64,000 nt of DNA from Rhodanobacter sp. (GCA_030148505.1 JASBTI010000016.1:124001-188000), one strand, 5' to 3'; positions 52,724 to 62,207 are shown, numbered from the stretch's first letter. The notes: generated from the letters alone by a model not told the origin. A program made the numbers and translations.

Positions 52724-54547
52724 GTGAACAAGACCCTGATGATTGCCCGACTGGCCGCGCTGTCGCTTGCCTTGAGCGTGCTGCCGTTGCGAGCAACTTT
52801 CGCCGCCAGTGCGAACGAGGCAACTACCAGCGCCGATGCCCGGTTCAAGGACGTCTATACCACCGAGTGGGCCTGGCGTATCGGGCAGGCGGGGGTCAGC
52901 GCGTCGGGCGAATCGCAACCGGACAATGGCCGGCTGGATGACGTTGACGCGGCCAGCCAGCAGGAGCGTCTGGTCTACTGGCAAAATGTGATGAAGCAGC
53001 TCGATGGCATCGACGTGGCCGAGCTGTCGCCGACCAACCGGGTCAACTACGAGGTCTACTACACGCAGATCCGCAACTTCATCGCCGACCAGCAATTCAA
53101 GACCTGGCAGATGCCGTTCAACAGCGACTCGGCGTTCTGGTCGGACGTTGGCTACCAGTTGCACAATGGCCCGCTGCGCACCGCCGCTGACTACGGTCGC
53201 TATCTCGATCGGCTGGATCAGATACCGACCTATTTCGACCAGCAAATTGCGAATATGCGGTTAGGTCTTGCGCGCGGCTTCAGTGTGCCGCGCGCGGTAC
53301 TGAAGGGGCGCGACCAATCGATCGCCGCCGTGGCGGATTTGAAGGATCCCACCCAAAGCAGCTTCTACCGACCGTTCAAGCGGCTGCCAGAGACGATTCC
53401 GGCCGATCAGGCGCAGGCATTGCAGGGGCGTGCACTGCAGGAGATTCGCGACGAGGTCATCCCGGCTTATGCCAAGTTGCTGACGTTCTTTCGCACCGAC
53501 TATCTGCCGCAGGCACGCACCACCCTGGCAGCCGAGGCGCTGCCCGACGGCAAGGCGTACTACCGCCAGCAGATTCGCGAGTACACCACCCTGGATCTGA
53601 CACCCGACCAGATCCACCAGATCGGGCTGGATCAGGTCGCGAAGCTCCATGCAAAGATGCTGGCCACCATGAAGCAGACCGGCTTCAAGGGCAGTTTCGC
53701 CGAATTTCTCGCGTTCCTGCGCAGCGATCCGCGGTTCTACGCGAAGACGCCGCAGGAACTGCTGGACAAGACTGCGTGGGTCGCCAAGGAGGTTGACGGC
53801 CAGCTGTCGAAGTTCTTTGACCATCTGCCGCGCGAACGCTTCACCATCAAGCCGGTGCCCGCTGACATCGCGCCCTACTACACCTCTGGGCGAGGCGGGC
53901 CGGACGTCTATCTGGTCAATACCTACGATCTTGCTTCGCGTCCGTTGTACAACATGCCGGCGCTAACCCTGCACGAGTCCTATCCCGGTCATGCCCTGCA
54001 ACTGGAGCTGGCCGCTGAGCAGACCAACCAGCCTGCGTTCCGGCGCGACGGCTATATCTCTGCGTACGGCGAGGGGTGGGCGCTGTATGCGGAATATCTC
54101 GGCAATGCCATGGGTATCTACAAGACGCCCTATCAGAAGTTCGGATTTCTCAGCTACCAGATGTGGCGTGCCTGCCGGCTGGTGGTCGACACTGGCATCC
54201 ACCACTTGGGCTGGACACGGCAACGGGCGATCGACTACATGCTGGCCAACACTGCGTTGTCCGATCACGAGATCGTCAACGAAGTCGATCGCTACATCAG
54301 CTGGCCGGGCCAGGCGCTGTCCTACGAACTCGGTTACCTCAAGATCCGCGCGCTGCGTGCCAAGGCGGAAGCCGCGTTGGGGGCGAAGTTCGACCTGCGA
54401 CATTTCAATGACACCGTGCTGCAGATCGGCTCGGTACCGTTGCCGGTTCTGGCAAAACGCATCGATCGTTTCATCGCCGATGGCGGGCCTGAGCCGACCT
54501 GGGGGAACGGTTGTCGGGTGGAGCCGGGCGACTGTCGCGCGCACTGA
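52724..54547 (+). CDS. DUF885 family exported protein (putative metallo-carboxypeptidase-like)
   Basis: A 607-residue protein with a signal peptide (LAALSLALSVLPLRATFAA). It matches the DUF885 family: the motif LTLHESYPGHALQLELA (HExxPGH) and GEGWALYAEYLG later resemble zinc peptidase ligands. Mostly helical. The natural substrate is not established. The start is a GTG at 52724 with AAGGAG upstream. Confidence 0.88.
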   Translation: MNKTLMIARLAALSLALSVLPLRATFAASANEATTSADARFKDVYTTEWAWRIGQAGVSASGESQPDNGRLDDVDAASQQERLVYWQNVMKQLDGIDVAELSPTNRVNYEVYYTQIRNFIADQQFKTWQMPFNSDSAFWSDVGYQLHNGPLRTAADYGRYLDRLDQIPTYFDQQIANMRLGLARGFSVPRAVLKGRDQSIAAVADLKDPTQSSFYRPFKRLPETIPADQAQALQGRALQEIRDEVIPAYAKLLTFFRTDYLPQARTTLAAEALPDGKAYYRQQIREYTTLDLTPDQIHQIGLDQVAKLHAKMLATMKQTGFKGSFAEFLAFLRSDPRFYAKTPQELLDKTAWVAKEVDGQLSKFFDHLPRERFTIKPVPADIAPYYTSGRGGPDVYLVNTYDLASRPLYNMPALTLHESYPGHALQLELAAEQTNQPAFRRDGYISAYGEGWALYAEYLGNAMGIYKTPYQKFGFLSYQMWRACRLVVDTGIHHLGWTRQRAIDYMLANTALSDHEIVNEVDRYISWPGQALSYELGYLKIRALRAKAEAALGAKFDLRHFNDTVLQIGSVPLPVLAKRIDRFIADGGPEPTWGNGCRVEPGDCRAH

Positions 54548-54734
54548 CCGGGGTTGCCGCGGCGTTGCCGGGAACTACCGCCGCCAATACGGGGCAGGCG
54601 CTGATGTGGCCCGCCAGCGTTGCGTCAGTGCCAGTGGGACGGCAGCAGGGGTCATGAACGAACGGTGCCAAGCGATGGAGGTAACTGCACAGGTGTAGTA
54701 AAGTTTAATCAAGCTTTGCCTGGAGATCACCCGT

Positions 54735-55127
54735 ATGCTTGCCCAAGTGCGTCCTGAAAGCTCGCCTTCCGAGGGTCTCGGTGGCCCTGCGCTACGCGGG
54801 TTTTTCCGCTTGGCCGAATGCTGGAAGCTGCGTGTCGCCGAGCAGCGCAAGTTGCTTGGCGACCCACCGGAGTCGACCTTTTATAAGTGGAAACGCCAGC
54901 AAGAGGGTTCACCCGGGCGCGATACCGTCGAGCGCATCAGCTATCTGCTCGGTATCTGGCAGGCGCTGCAAATCCTGTTTCCCGATCCTGCCCAGGCAGA
55001 TGCGTGGTTGCACAAGCCGAATCAGGCGCCGTTGTTCGGTGGCCACTCCGCGCTGCAGCGAATGCTCTCCGGCAATGTCGCTGATCTTTACGTGGTGCGG
55101 CAGTATCTGGACGCGCAGCGTGGCTGA
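54735..55127 (+). CDS. Antitoxin of a RES/Xre type II toxin-antitoxin pair
   Basis: A 130-residue protein with a helical N-terminal DNA-binding region (STFYKWKRQQ) and a C-terminal MbcA/ParS toxin-binding domain (NQAPLFGGHSALQRMLSG, then LYVVRQYLD). This is the arrangement of the Xre-like antitoxins that neutralise RES toxins. TGGAGA precedes the ATG. Upstream, AAAGTTTAATCAAGCTTT contains a partial dyad that could be the autoregulatory operator. Confidence 0.87.
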   Translation: MLAQVRPESSPSEGLGGPALRGFFRLAECWKLRVAEQRKLLGDPPESTFYKWKRQQEGSPGRDTVERISYLLGIWQALQILFPDPAQADAWLHKPNQAPLFGGHSALQRMLSGNVADLYVVRQYLDAQRG

Positions 55128-55205
55128 GCGGCCTGGGCGTCGCGCCCCGCGATACAGCGGGCGGCGAAAATTTCCGTGACTCCCGGATCGGCGCGCAGCT
55201 GAAAC

Positions 55206-55901
55206 ATGCAGACAGATCTTCCGCCCTTGAAGCGCATTCGCTGGAGCCATGTCTGGCGTATCGTGCCGAGCCGGTTTCCGCCCGTAGGCGTGTTCGACCG
55301 CATCGCGGACCCGGCCGATCTCGAGGCGCTGTTCGTAATCGAGGCGCTGACCAACCCGCGCCTTCGCGAAGAGCTCGGTACCTTGAGCCTCGTGCCGCGG
55401 CAACGGCGCCTCGCCGGCCCCGGCGCTACCCCGGTAATGGCCGCCTTTACGCACCTCAACCCCGAGGGCAGCCGCTTTTCCGATGGCAGCTGGGGGGTGT
55501 TCTATGCCGCGCGCGAAGTGACCACGGCCATCGAGGAAACCGTGTTTCATCGCCAGCGCTTTCTCGCCGCCACTGCCGAGCCAGCTTGCGACATCGAGAT
55601 GCGTTGCTACCGCAGCCACCTCGACAGCCGTCTGCACGACCTGCGCGGCGGTTGGCCGGAGGCGCACGATCCGCACAGCTATGGGGCCAGCGTGGCGCTG
55701 GCTCGCGAGCTGCGTGAACTGGGCTCCAACGGCGTGGTCTATGACAGTGTCCGTGATAGCGGTGGTGAATGCCTGGCGGCGTTCTACCCTGATGTGGTGG
55801 GCCCGTGTGTGCAGGCGCAGCACTACATCTATCGTTGGGACGGCGCGCGGATTGCCTCGGTACTGGAGGTTTCGGCGGTGGTGCGCGGTCGTTCGGGATA
55901 G
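55206..55901 (+). CDS. RES-domain toxin
   Basis: A 231-residue RES protein. RES toxins such as MbcT degrade NAD by phosphorolysis. Typical features are an Arg-rich start (KRIRWSHVWRIVPSRFPP), the segment RFSDGSWGVFYAAREVTTAIEET with the key Glu, and late RELGSNGVVYDSVRDSGGECLAAFYP. It follows the antitoxin by 78 bases in the same direction. The full-length motif set suggests an active toxin. Confidence 0.88.
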   Translation: MQTDLPPLKRIRWSHVWRIVPSRFPPVGVFDRIADPADLEALFVIEALTNPRLREELGTLSLVPRQRRLAGPGATPVMAAFTHLNPEGSRFSDGSWGVFYAAREVTTAIEETVFHRQRFLAATAEPACDIEMRCYRSHLDSRLHDLRGGWPEAHDPHSYGASVALARELRELGSNGVVYDSVRDSGGECLAAFYPDVVGPCVQAQHYIYRWDGARIASVLEVSAVVRGRSG

Positions 55902-56017
55902 CCAGATACGGCTCCCGATAGCCATGTCGCGCCATTGCAATAGTCCGCGACAGGGTCGAGGATAAATGGGGTCATCAAGGTTCTGCACCGATGGCTCGCC
56001 GTGCCAAGGAGCTGTGA

Positions 56018-57835
56018 GTGCGCATCGGTATCATCACCGACCCCCGCCAGCTGTTGCGCAATGCCCGCGTCGAGATCGGCACGGCGGCCATGGCGGTGGC
56101 GGTAGGTCTGGTGGCAGGTTTCGGCGCGGTGGCTTTTCGCAAGCTGATCGCACTGTTTCACAACCTGTTCTTCTTCGGCAAGCTCAGTCTGGACTACGAC
56201 ACCCTGGCGCATGCCGCCGCCAGTCCGTGGGGTGTCGCGATCATCGCGGTACCCGTGGTCGGTGCCTTGCTGGTGACGTTTCTGATCAGGACCTTCGCTC
56301 CGGAGGCAAAGGGGCATGGGGTGCCGGAGGTCATCGACGCGGTGCATTTCAAGCGCGGCATGATTCGCGCGCCGGTAGCGCTGATCAAGGCGCTGGCTTC
56401 GTCGATTTCGATCGGTTCCGGCGGCGCGGTGGGGCGCGAGGGACCGATCATCCAGATCGGTGCGACCTTCGGCTCGCTTCTCGCCCAGGGGCTGAAGATT
56501 CCCGAATGGCAGCGATTGGTACTGATCGCCTGCGGTGGCGGTGCCGGGATTGCCGCCACCTTCAACACCCCGCTGGGTGGGGTGCTGTTCGCTGCCGAAA
56601 TCCTGCTGGTGGAGATCAGCGCGCGCACCCTGATTCCGGTGATGATAGCTACCGGCACCGCCAGCCTGGTAGGACGTATGTTCTTCGGCGACCATCCTTC
56701 CTTCGTGGTGCCGCAGCTCACCCTTGATCATCACGCGCTGGGTCCGGGGCTGGCGCTGCTCGCCTACGTCGTGCTGGGCTTGCTGACGGGTGTGGCGGCG
56801 ATGGTTTACACCCGCGCGATCTATGGTTTCGAGGATTTGTTCAAGAAGGTGCCGGGCAACGATTACGTACGACACGCGATCGGTATGGCCCTGGTCGGGG
56901 TCATCATGTTCGTGCTGCTGCAGCGCGAAGGTCACTATTACGTCGAAGGGGTCGGCTATGCGGCGATCCAGGATGTGCTCAACGGTGGCCTGCGCGCAGG
57001 CGGTTTTTTGCTGCTGCTGGCGTTGCTGAAACTGCTGGCGACCTCGCTGACCCTGGGTTCGGGCGCCTCCGGTGGCATCTTCTCGCCGGCGCTGTTCATC
57101 GGCGCCACGCTCGGTGCGGCTTTTGCCGCAGGCGTGCACGTCTTGCTCCCGGGGATGGACATCAGTCCGATCGACGCGGCGGTGATCGGCATGGCCTGCG
57201 TGGTGGGGGCCAGTACCGGCGCGGCAGTGACCGCGGTGGTGATGACCTTCGAGATGACCCGTGACTACCATGTCATCATCCCGCTGATCATCGCCGTGTC
57301 AGTGACCTACTCGATGCGCCGGTTGCTGCTGGCCGACACCATCTACACGCTTAAGCTCAGTCGCCGCGGTCAGCACGTCCCGACGGCGATCCAGAGTCAG
57401 CTGTACCTGGCGCGGGGCGCCATGGAATTTGTCGGCGCACCGTTCATGTGCCTGGACGCGAATGCCACCCTCGGCACGGTGCTGGCGCGACGCTACCGGC
57501 AACATCGCATGCCGCGCGTGGTATTGCTCGACCAGGCTACGCTGATCGGTGTGGTGTCGGCACGTGCGGTGCGTGCTGCTCGGCGGAGCGCCGCCTTGGA
57601 CACACCGCTGCGCGAACTGGCCGACACTCATGTCATAGTGGTCGAGGCTGCGATCCAGGTCTTTGACCTGATCGCGCTGATGCGCGGTAAGCGCTGCCGC
57701 AACGCGGTGATGACCCAGGATGGCAAACTCGACGGCGTCGACGCTGTGCTCGGCGTGGTCACCTGGGAGGATCTGGTGGAAAGCGCCAACCTCTCCGACT
57801 ATCTCGATCGCGGTGACCCACCACCGACCCGTTGA
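56018..57835 (+). CDS. ClC-family chloride channel/transporter with CBS domains
   Basis: A 605-residue ClC protein. The selectivity motifs GSGGAVGREGPIIQIG (gating Glu in GREGP) and GSGASGGIFSPALFIGATLG are intact. About ten membrane helices end near residue 440. The C-terminal ~150 residues form a CBS pair, with MPRVVLLDQATLIGVVSARA. The start is a GTG at 56018 with AAGGAGCTG upstream. Whether it is an exchanger or a channel cannot be decided. Confidence 0.9.
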   Translation: MRIGIITDPRQLLRNARVEIGTAAMAVAVGLVAGFGAVAFRKLIALFHNLFFFGKLSLDYDTLAHAAASPWGVAIIAVPVVGALLVTFLIRTFAPEAKGHGVPEVIDAVHFKRGMIRAPVALIKALASSISIGSGGAVGREGPIIQIGATFGSLLAQGLKIPEWQRLVLIACGGGAGIAATFNTPLGGVLFAAEILLVEISARTLIPVMIATGTASLVGRMFFGDHPSFVVPQLTLDHHALGPGLALLAYVVLGLLTGVAAMVYTRAIYGFEDLFKKVPGNDYVRHAIGMALVGVIMFVLLQREGHYYVEGVGYAAIQDVLNGGLRAGGFLLLLALLKLLATSLTLGSGASGGIFSPALFIGATLGAAFAAGVHVLLPGMDISPIDAAVIGMACVVGASTGAAVTAVVMTFEMTRDYHVIIPLIIAVSVTYSMRRLLLADTIYTLKLSRRGQHVPTAIQSQLYLARGAMEFVGAPFMCLDANATLGTVLARRYRQHRMPRVVLLDQATLIGVVSARAVRAARRSAALDTPLRELADTHVIVVEAAIQVFDLIALMRGKRCRNAVMTQDGKLDGVDAVLGVVTWEDLVESANLSDYLDRGDPPPTR

Positions 57836-57932
57836 TAGCCGTGGGATGCGAAAATCCCCGAGGCCCTCGCACCACCGCACCGCAGGCCAGCGCCTCGCCG
57901 CCTGACCGATCTTGCACCCGAGTAACCCCCTC

Positions 57933-59279
57933 ATGTCCGAAGCCGTCGTCGATACCATCGCTGCCATCGCCAGTGCACCCGGTGCCGCCGGTGTCGGCGT
58001 GGTGCGGGTGTCCGGGCCCGCCGTACCGGCGATTGCGCGGCGCCTGTTGGGCCGCGAGCCGCTCCCCCGTCACGCGCACCTGGCGGCCTTCCACGATGCC
58101 GATGAGCTGTTGATCGACCGCGGCTTGCTGCTCTACTTCCCGGCTCCGGCCTCGTATACCGGTGAGCATGTGCTGGAGCTGCAAGGCCACGGCAGCAGCG
58201 TGCTGCTGGACGCGTTGCTGCGGCGCATCTGCCAACTTGGCGCACGACTGGCGCGACCCGGTGAATTCACCGAGCGTGCGTTTCTTAACGGCAAGCTCGA
58301 CCTGGCGCAGGCCGAAGCCGTTGCTGACCTAATCGCAGCACGCTCGCAAGCCGCTGCGCGGGCAGCGCTGCAGTCGATGGAGGGGGTGTTTTCGCGCAAG
58401 GTCGAGGCGCTGCTGCACAGTCTTGTCGCCTTGCGCGTGCATATCGAGGCGGCGATCGACTTTCCCGAGGAAGAAATCGATTTTCTCGCCGACCCGGTGA
58501 TCGCGAACCAGCTTGCCGCAGTACGCCTCGAACTAACCGAACTGTTGCGTGAGGCTAAACGCGGGGTGCGCCTCAACGATGGCCTGCGTGTGGCGATCAT
58601 CGGTCGACCCAATGCGGGCAAGTCCAGCTTGCTAAATGCGCTGGCCGGCAGCGATCGCGCCATCGTCAACGCGGCGGCAGGGACCACCCGCGACGTGTTG
58701 CGCGAGTCGCTCAGTCTCGATGGCATCGCGCTGGAGCTGGCCGACACCGCAGGCCTGCGCGAGACCGACGATGAAGTCGAACGCGAGGGCGTGCGCCGTG
58801 CCCATGCTGAACTGCAACGCGCCGATGTCGCCTTGCTGGTGACCGACGCCCGGCATGCCGCCGCCGACCTGGCCTGGTTCGCTACGCTGCCGGCCGGCGT
58901 CGAACGGCTGGTGCTGATCAACAAAATCGATCTTGGCGACACCGCGGCGCACAGCGAACAGCGTGAGGGTTGCCGTTGGCTCTGGGCCTCGGTGAAAACC
59001 GGGTCCGGCCTCGACGAACTGCGGCATCAACTCAAGCAGCTGGCCGGGGCCGGCAGCGGCGAGGGCGCCTTCAGCGCCCGGCGCCGCCATCTGCTGGCGC
59101 TGGAGCAGGTCGCCGCGCTACTCGACGCGGCTGCCTCCGCGCTGCACGTCAGCCACGCCGGCGAACTGGCCGCCGAAGAGCTGCGTCAGGCCCAGCACAC
59201 CCTCGGTGAAATCACTGGCCAGTACAGCAGCGATGACTTGCTGGGCGCGATTTTCTCGAGTTTCTGCATCGGCAAGTGA
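57933..59279 (+). CDS. mnmE: tRNA modification GTPase MnmE
   Basis: GTPase that with MnmG makes the cmnm5 modification at wobble uridine. The 448-residue product has the folate-like N-terminal domain (IAAIASAPGAAGVGVVRVSG), G1 GRPNAGKSSLLNAL, DTAGLRE, NKID and the invariant C-terminal FCIGK. In many relatives mnmE follows yidC; here it is about 33 kb away and on the opposite strand, so the local order has been broken. Confidence 0.96.
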   Translation: MSEAVVDTIAAIASAPGAAGVGVVRVSGPAVPAIARRLLGREPLPRHAHLAAFHDADELLIDRGLLLYFPAPASYTGEHVLELQGHGSSVLLDALLRRICQLGARLARPGEFTERAFLNGKLDLAQAEAVADLIAARSQAAARAALQSMEGVFSRKVEALLHSLVALRVHIEAAIDFPEEEIDFLADPVIANQLAAVRLELTELLREAKRGVRLNDGLRVAIIGRPNAGKSSLLNALAGSDRAIVNAAAGTTRDVLRESLSLDGIALELADTAGLRETDDEVEREGVRRAHAELQRADVALLVTDARHAAADLAWFATLPAGVERLVLINKIDLGDTAAHSEQREGCRWLWASVKTGSGLDELRHQLKQLAGAGSGEGAFSARRRHLLALEQVAALLDAAASALHVSHAGELAAEELRQAQHTLGEITGQYSSDDLLGAIFSSFCIGK

Positions 59280-59341
59280 TGCTCGTGCATATAGTACGTA
59301 TGGATGCGGGTGCGCGGCGCCATTCCCGCTGAGCGTCAAAG

Positions 59342-59357
59342 CGTGACGCGCATCACA
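59342..59357. promoter_or_regulatory. CRP/Clp-like site upstream of the repeat protein
   Basis: CGTGA-CGCGCA-TCACA matches the CRP/Clp consensus TGTGA-N6-TCACA in nine of ten positions. It lies about 130 bases upstream of the repeat-protein ATG. TCACAAAAAA occurs twice nearby (59353 and 59371). Chance occurrence is possible. Confidence 0.4.
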
Positions 59358-59488
59358 AAAAAAGGACATGTCACAAAAAATTCATCAACTGGAAGTTGTC
59401 GAAGGAGTACTATTCCAGGACAGGTAAATCCAAATCTGTTCACGTTGGAAAGTGCATAACCCGACGTCAATCACTGCAGGAGTAGATC

Positions 59489-60052
59489 ATGCGTAAGTCT
59501 CGCCTGTTTGTTGCCCCCCTGGTGTTGCTGTTGAGCACTACTTCGGCCTTGGCGTTTGCTGCGTCAAGTTCACCCCAGACCTCGAAAGCCGAGCACGCCA
59601 CAGAGGTTGGGCACGTCCCCGAAGTCGAGCACGCGGCAGAGCTCGGGCACGCCCCCGAAGTCGAGCACGCGACAGAGCTCGAGCACGCCACCGAAGTGGC
59701 ACACGCGACGGAGGTCGAGCACGCCTCTGAAGTCTCCGACGTCGGGCATGCGGCCGAGGTCTCCGATGTTGGGCACGCCGCTGAAGCCGCTGAGGTTGGC
59801 CAAGCCGCTGAAGTAGGCGATGTTGGTGACGCAAGCGCTGTGGGCGATGTCAGTGCAGTAGGTGATGCAAGTGCTGTCGGCGATGTCGGTGCCGTGGGTG
59901 ACGTGAGTGCTGTGGGCGACGTCGGTGCCGTGGGTGACGTGAGTGCCGTGGGCGATGTCAGTGCCGTGGGTGACGTGAGTGCCGTAGGCGATGTCAGTGC
60001 CGTGGGCGACCTGAATGCTGTTAGTGACGTAAGCCATGCCGGTGGCGACTGA
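59489..60052 (+). CDS. Exported hexapeptide-repeat protein of unknown function
   Basis: A 187-residue protein, not recognised. A signal peptide (LFVAPLVLLLSTTSALAFAA) leads to 144 residues made only of short repeats. First come seven hexads of type EVxHAx, then four nonapeptides (such as EVSDVGHAA), then eleven hexads of type AVGDVS, and a tail HAGGD. The charge is strongly acidic. The pattern V-G/E-x-x-S/T/A-x fits the left-handed beta-helix hexad rule. GCAGGAG precedes the ATG. Composition is unlike any neighbour. Confidence 0.8.
   Translation: MRKSRLFVAPLVLLLSTTSALAFAASSSPQTSKAEHATEVGHVPEVEHAAELGHAPEVEHATELEHATEVAHATEVEHASEVSDVGHAAEVSDVGHAAEAAEVGQAAEVGDVGDASAVGDVSAVGDASAVGDVGAVGDVSAVGDVGAVGDVSAVGDVSAVGDVSAVGDVSAVGDLNAVSDVSHAGGD
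59603..60034 (+). repeat. Tandem 18-bp and 27-bp coding repeats
   Basis: The repeat block of the preceding gene at DNA level. The 3' half alternates near-identical 18-mers (GTGCCGTGGGCGATGTCA and GTGCCGTGGGTGACGTGA), making 36-bp higher-order units. The 5' half is more diverged. Recent unequal exchange in the 3' part is likely. Confidence 0.9.
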
Positions 60053-60205
60053 CCCCATCCAGAAGCCGTTGATTCTTGCTCATGGCGCGTAACGGGCCCA
60101 ACCACCGTCTCGCTCTCTTTTTTCTATCAGCGTCAGGAGGATCAGTTGTTTTCGCTGTAGGCGAGTTGAAAGATCCCTTGGCACTCTTTGCAGGATTGGT
60201 GACTA

Positions 60206-60997
60206 GTGAAAAGCTTCAAAAGCCTGTTTTGGCCTTGTTTTGCGCTTGCGATCGGCAGTCTCGTTCCGGCTGTCGCGCTGGCAGCACCGACGGTGGACAA
60301 TTATTCGCTGAATACCAGCGCATTTTACACGAGCGGCAACTATGGTCGCGCACAGAGCACAGATATCTTCTATCTGCCGGTAACCGCTGGATTCGCCACA
60401 GGTCGCTGGGCGCTTGATCTGACTCTGCCCTATATCCAGGTCACCGGAGCAGGCAATGTGATCCCGAACATCGGAGCGGTTAACGCCCCGTCCAGCACGC
60501 GGCGCACCCGGTCAGGCATGGGCGATGTCCGCATGAGCGCTACGTACCGAGCTTACCAAGACAACAAAGAAGGCTTGGCGGTCGATCTCGGCATGAAGGT
60601 GAAGCTTGGCACGGCCAGCTATGCCAACGGCTTGGGAACCGGGAAAAACGACTATGCACTTCAGGTTGGTGTGTCTAAATCACTCGGTCACCTTCTGCTT
60701 TCCGGCACTGTGGGCTATCAAGTTCATGGTTCACCGGCGAGAATCCATTTGCGTAATGTTGCCTATGGCGAAGCGGATGCGATTTACCGTTTCAGCCGCC
60801 GCAATAGCCTCGGCTTCAGCGTCCTCTCCAGCGGGGCCTTGACGGCAACCAGTTCCAACCCTTTGCTAACGGCCGCTTATTACAAGCACGTTTTCGACCG
60901 CGACTGGTCCGCGATGTTCTATGCATTGAAGGGCTTTTCCAATGGCTCTCCTGACTATGGTGCCGGGGCTTCGATCAAATACAGTTTCGCGGGTTGA
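60206..60997 (+). CDS. Putative outer-membrane beta-barrel protein
   Basis: A 263-residue protein with a signal peptide (PCFALAIGSLVPAVALA). The mature part shows alternating hydrophobic strands separated by turns (WALDLTLPYIQV, GMGDVRMSATYRAY, AVDLGMKVKLG, LLLSGTVGYQV) and ends IKYSFAG. This fits a barrel of the transporter-like type seen in phenol-degradation clusters. Function unknown. The start is a GTG. It follows the repeat protein by 153 bases in the same direction and may belong with it. Confidence 0.7.
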   Translation: MKSFKSLFWPCFALAIGSLVPAVALAAPTVDNYSLNTSAFYTSGNYGRAQSTDIFYLPVTAGFATGRWALDLTLPYIQVTGAGNVIPNIGAVNAPSSTRRTRSGMGDVRMSATYRAYQDNKEGLAVDLGMKVKLGTASYANGLGTGKNDYALQVGVSKSLGHLLLSGTVGYQVHGSPARIHLRNVAYGEADAIYRFSRRNSLGFSVLSSGALTATSSNPLLTAAYYKHVFDRDWSAMFYALKGFSNGSPDYGAGASIKYSFAG

Positions 60998-61134
60998 GGT
61001 AGATGGGAGAGCTCGCGTGAAGACCAAGTGGAGACATCGGTAGCGTGACTGATCGAATTCAGTAAAGTTCTCTTTTTCAACCGTTTTCCGGCCCGCGCGT
61101 GATGGGAACAGGTTCATTGTCGCTGGACAGCTAG

Positions 61135-62046
61135 TTAACTGAAGCGGTCCGGTGGGGTAAGACTCGTGAGCCATGTCTCGACATCGACAAGGCTAGGCAT
61201 GCCAGCTTGTGCCCCCAGTTTGCCGACGGACAAGGCGGCGGCAGCGCAGGCCTTGCGCACGGCCTGGGGCAGGCCTTCGGCGAGAAACACAGCGAGGGCG
61301 GCATTGAAGGTGTCACCGGCGCCGGTGCTGTCGACCACGTCGACGGCGTAGCCGGTTTGGTGGATCGGCTCCCCGTGCCGACGATACCAGGCGCCTTCGC
61401 GGCCGCGGGTCAGCACGACCGGACACGGCACGCGTTGCATCAGGGCGCGAAAGTCTTCCTGCGGGTCGGCATCGAGCAGGATCGCCAGCTCGTGCTGGTT
61501 GGGCGTGACGTAGCTTGCCAATTGCAGCCATGCAGACGGTAGCGGCTGCGCCGGTGCGGGATTGAGGATCACCGGCACTCCCAGCTGGTGACCCAGTCGT
61601 ACCGTGGCCTCCACGGTGTCGAGGGGAATTTCCATCTGCACCAGCACCGCATCGGCGCGCGCGATCAGTGAACGTGCCCGGGTGACCTGGGCCGGTGTCA
61701 CCTGCGCGTTGGCGCCCGGCACCACCAGAATCTGGTTTTCGCCACCGGCGACGGTGATCGAGGCGCTGCCGGTGTCACCTTCGGCAAGCTGCTTGGTGTG
61801 GCTCAGGTCCACGCCTTCCTCGCGCAGGCCCTGCCACAGTTGCCGGCCAAACGTGTCATCGCCCACGGCGCCGATCAGGCTTACCTCGGCGCCAAGCCGT
61901 GCGGCGGCAACGGCCTGGTTGGCACCCTTGCCTCCGGCGACGGTAAGAAAGCGCTGCGCCAGCAGGGTTTCGCCCGGCGCGGGGAAGCGGTCGGCGAGAG
62001 TCACCAGGTCGATGTTGATGCTGCCCACCACGACGATGCGTGTCAT
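61135..62046 (-). CDS. rbsK: Ribokinase
   Basis: PfkB-family kinase phosphorylating D-ribose. The 303-residue product has the two signatures VAGGKGANQAVAAARLGA and VDSTGAGDTFNAALAVFL, and starts RIVVVGSINIDLV. No ribose transporter or regulator is adjacent. PfkB relatives share these motifs, but the overall match is to RbsK. Confidence 0.9.
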   Translation of the reverse strand: MTRIVVVGSINIDLVTLADRFPAPGETLLAQRFLTVAGGKGANQAVAAARLGAEVSLIGAVGDDTFGRQLWQGLREEGVDLSHTKQLAEGDTGSASITVAGGENQILVVPGANAQVTPAQVTRARSLIARADAVLVQMEIPLDTVEATVRLGHQLGVPVILNPAPAQPLPSAWLQLASYVTPNQHELAILLDADPQEDFRALMQRVPCPVVLTRGREGAWYRRHGEPIHQTGYAVDVVDSTGAGDTFNAALAVFLAEGLPQAVRKACAAAALSVGKLGAQAGMPSLVDVETWLTSLTPPDRFS

Positions 62047-62207
62047 CGGCTACTCCGCTCTTTCCTTCTCCATTGCTGAGAGCTTACCCGCTCGGGCGGT
62101 GCATCCGTCGGTGACAGGGTGCGGCAGGAGTTCTCCACGCCCTTGTGCGACGACATCTATGCGAGGTGACGGCGAGGTGCTTCCGCAATGCGGCTGCGGG
62201 ACCGGAC

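Noticed and set aside
59603-60034. CRISPR array
   Set aside because: The repeats are directly adjacent coding hexads without unique spacers.
59467-60105. Long minus-strand frames reading Ser-Pro-Thr-Ala or Gly-Thr-His repeats opposite the hexapeptide-repeat gene
   Set aside because: An 18-bp repeat lacking stops stays open in several frames. Only the plus frame has a signal peptide and a ribosome site.
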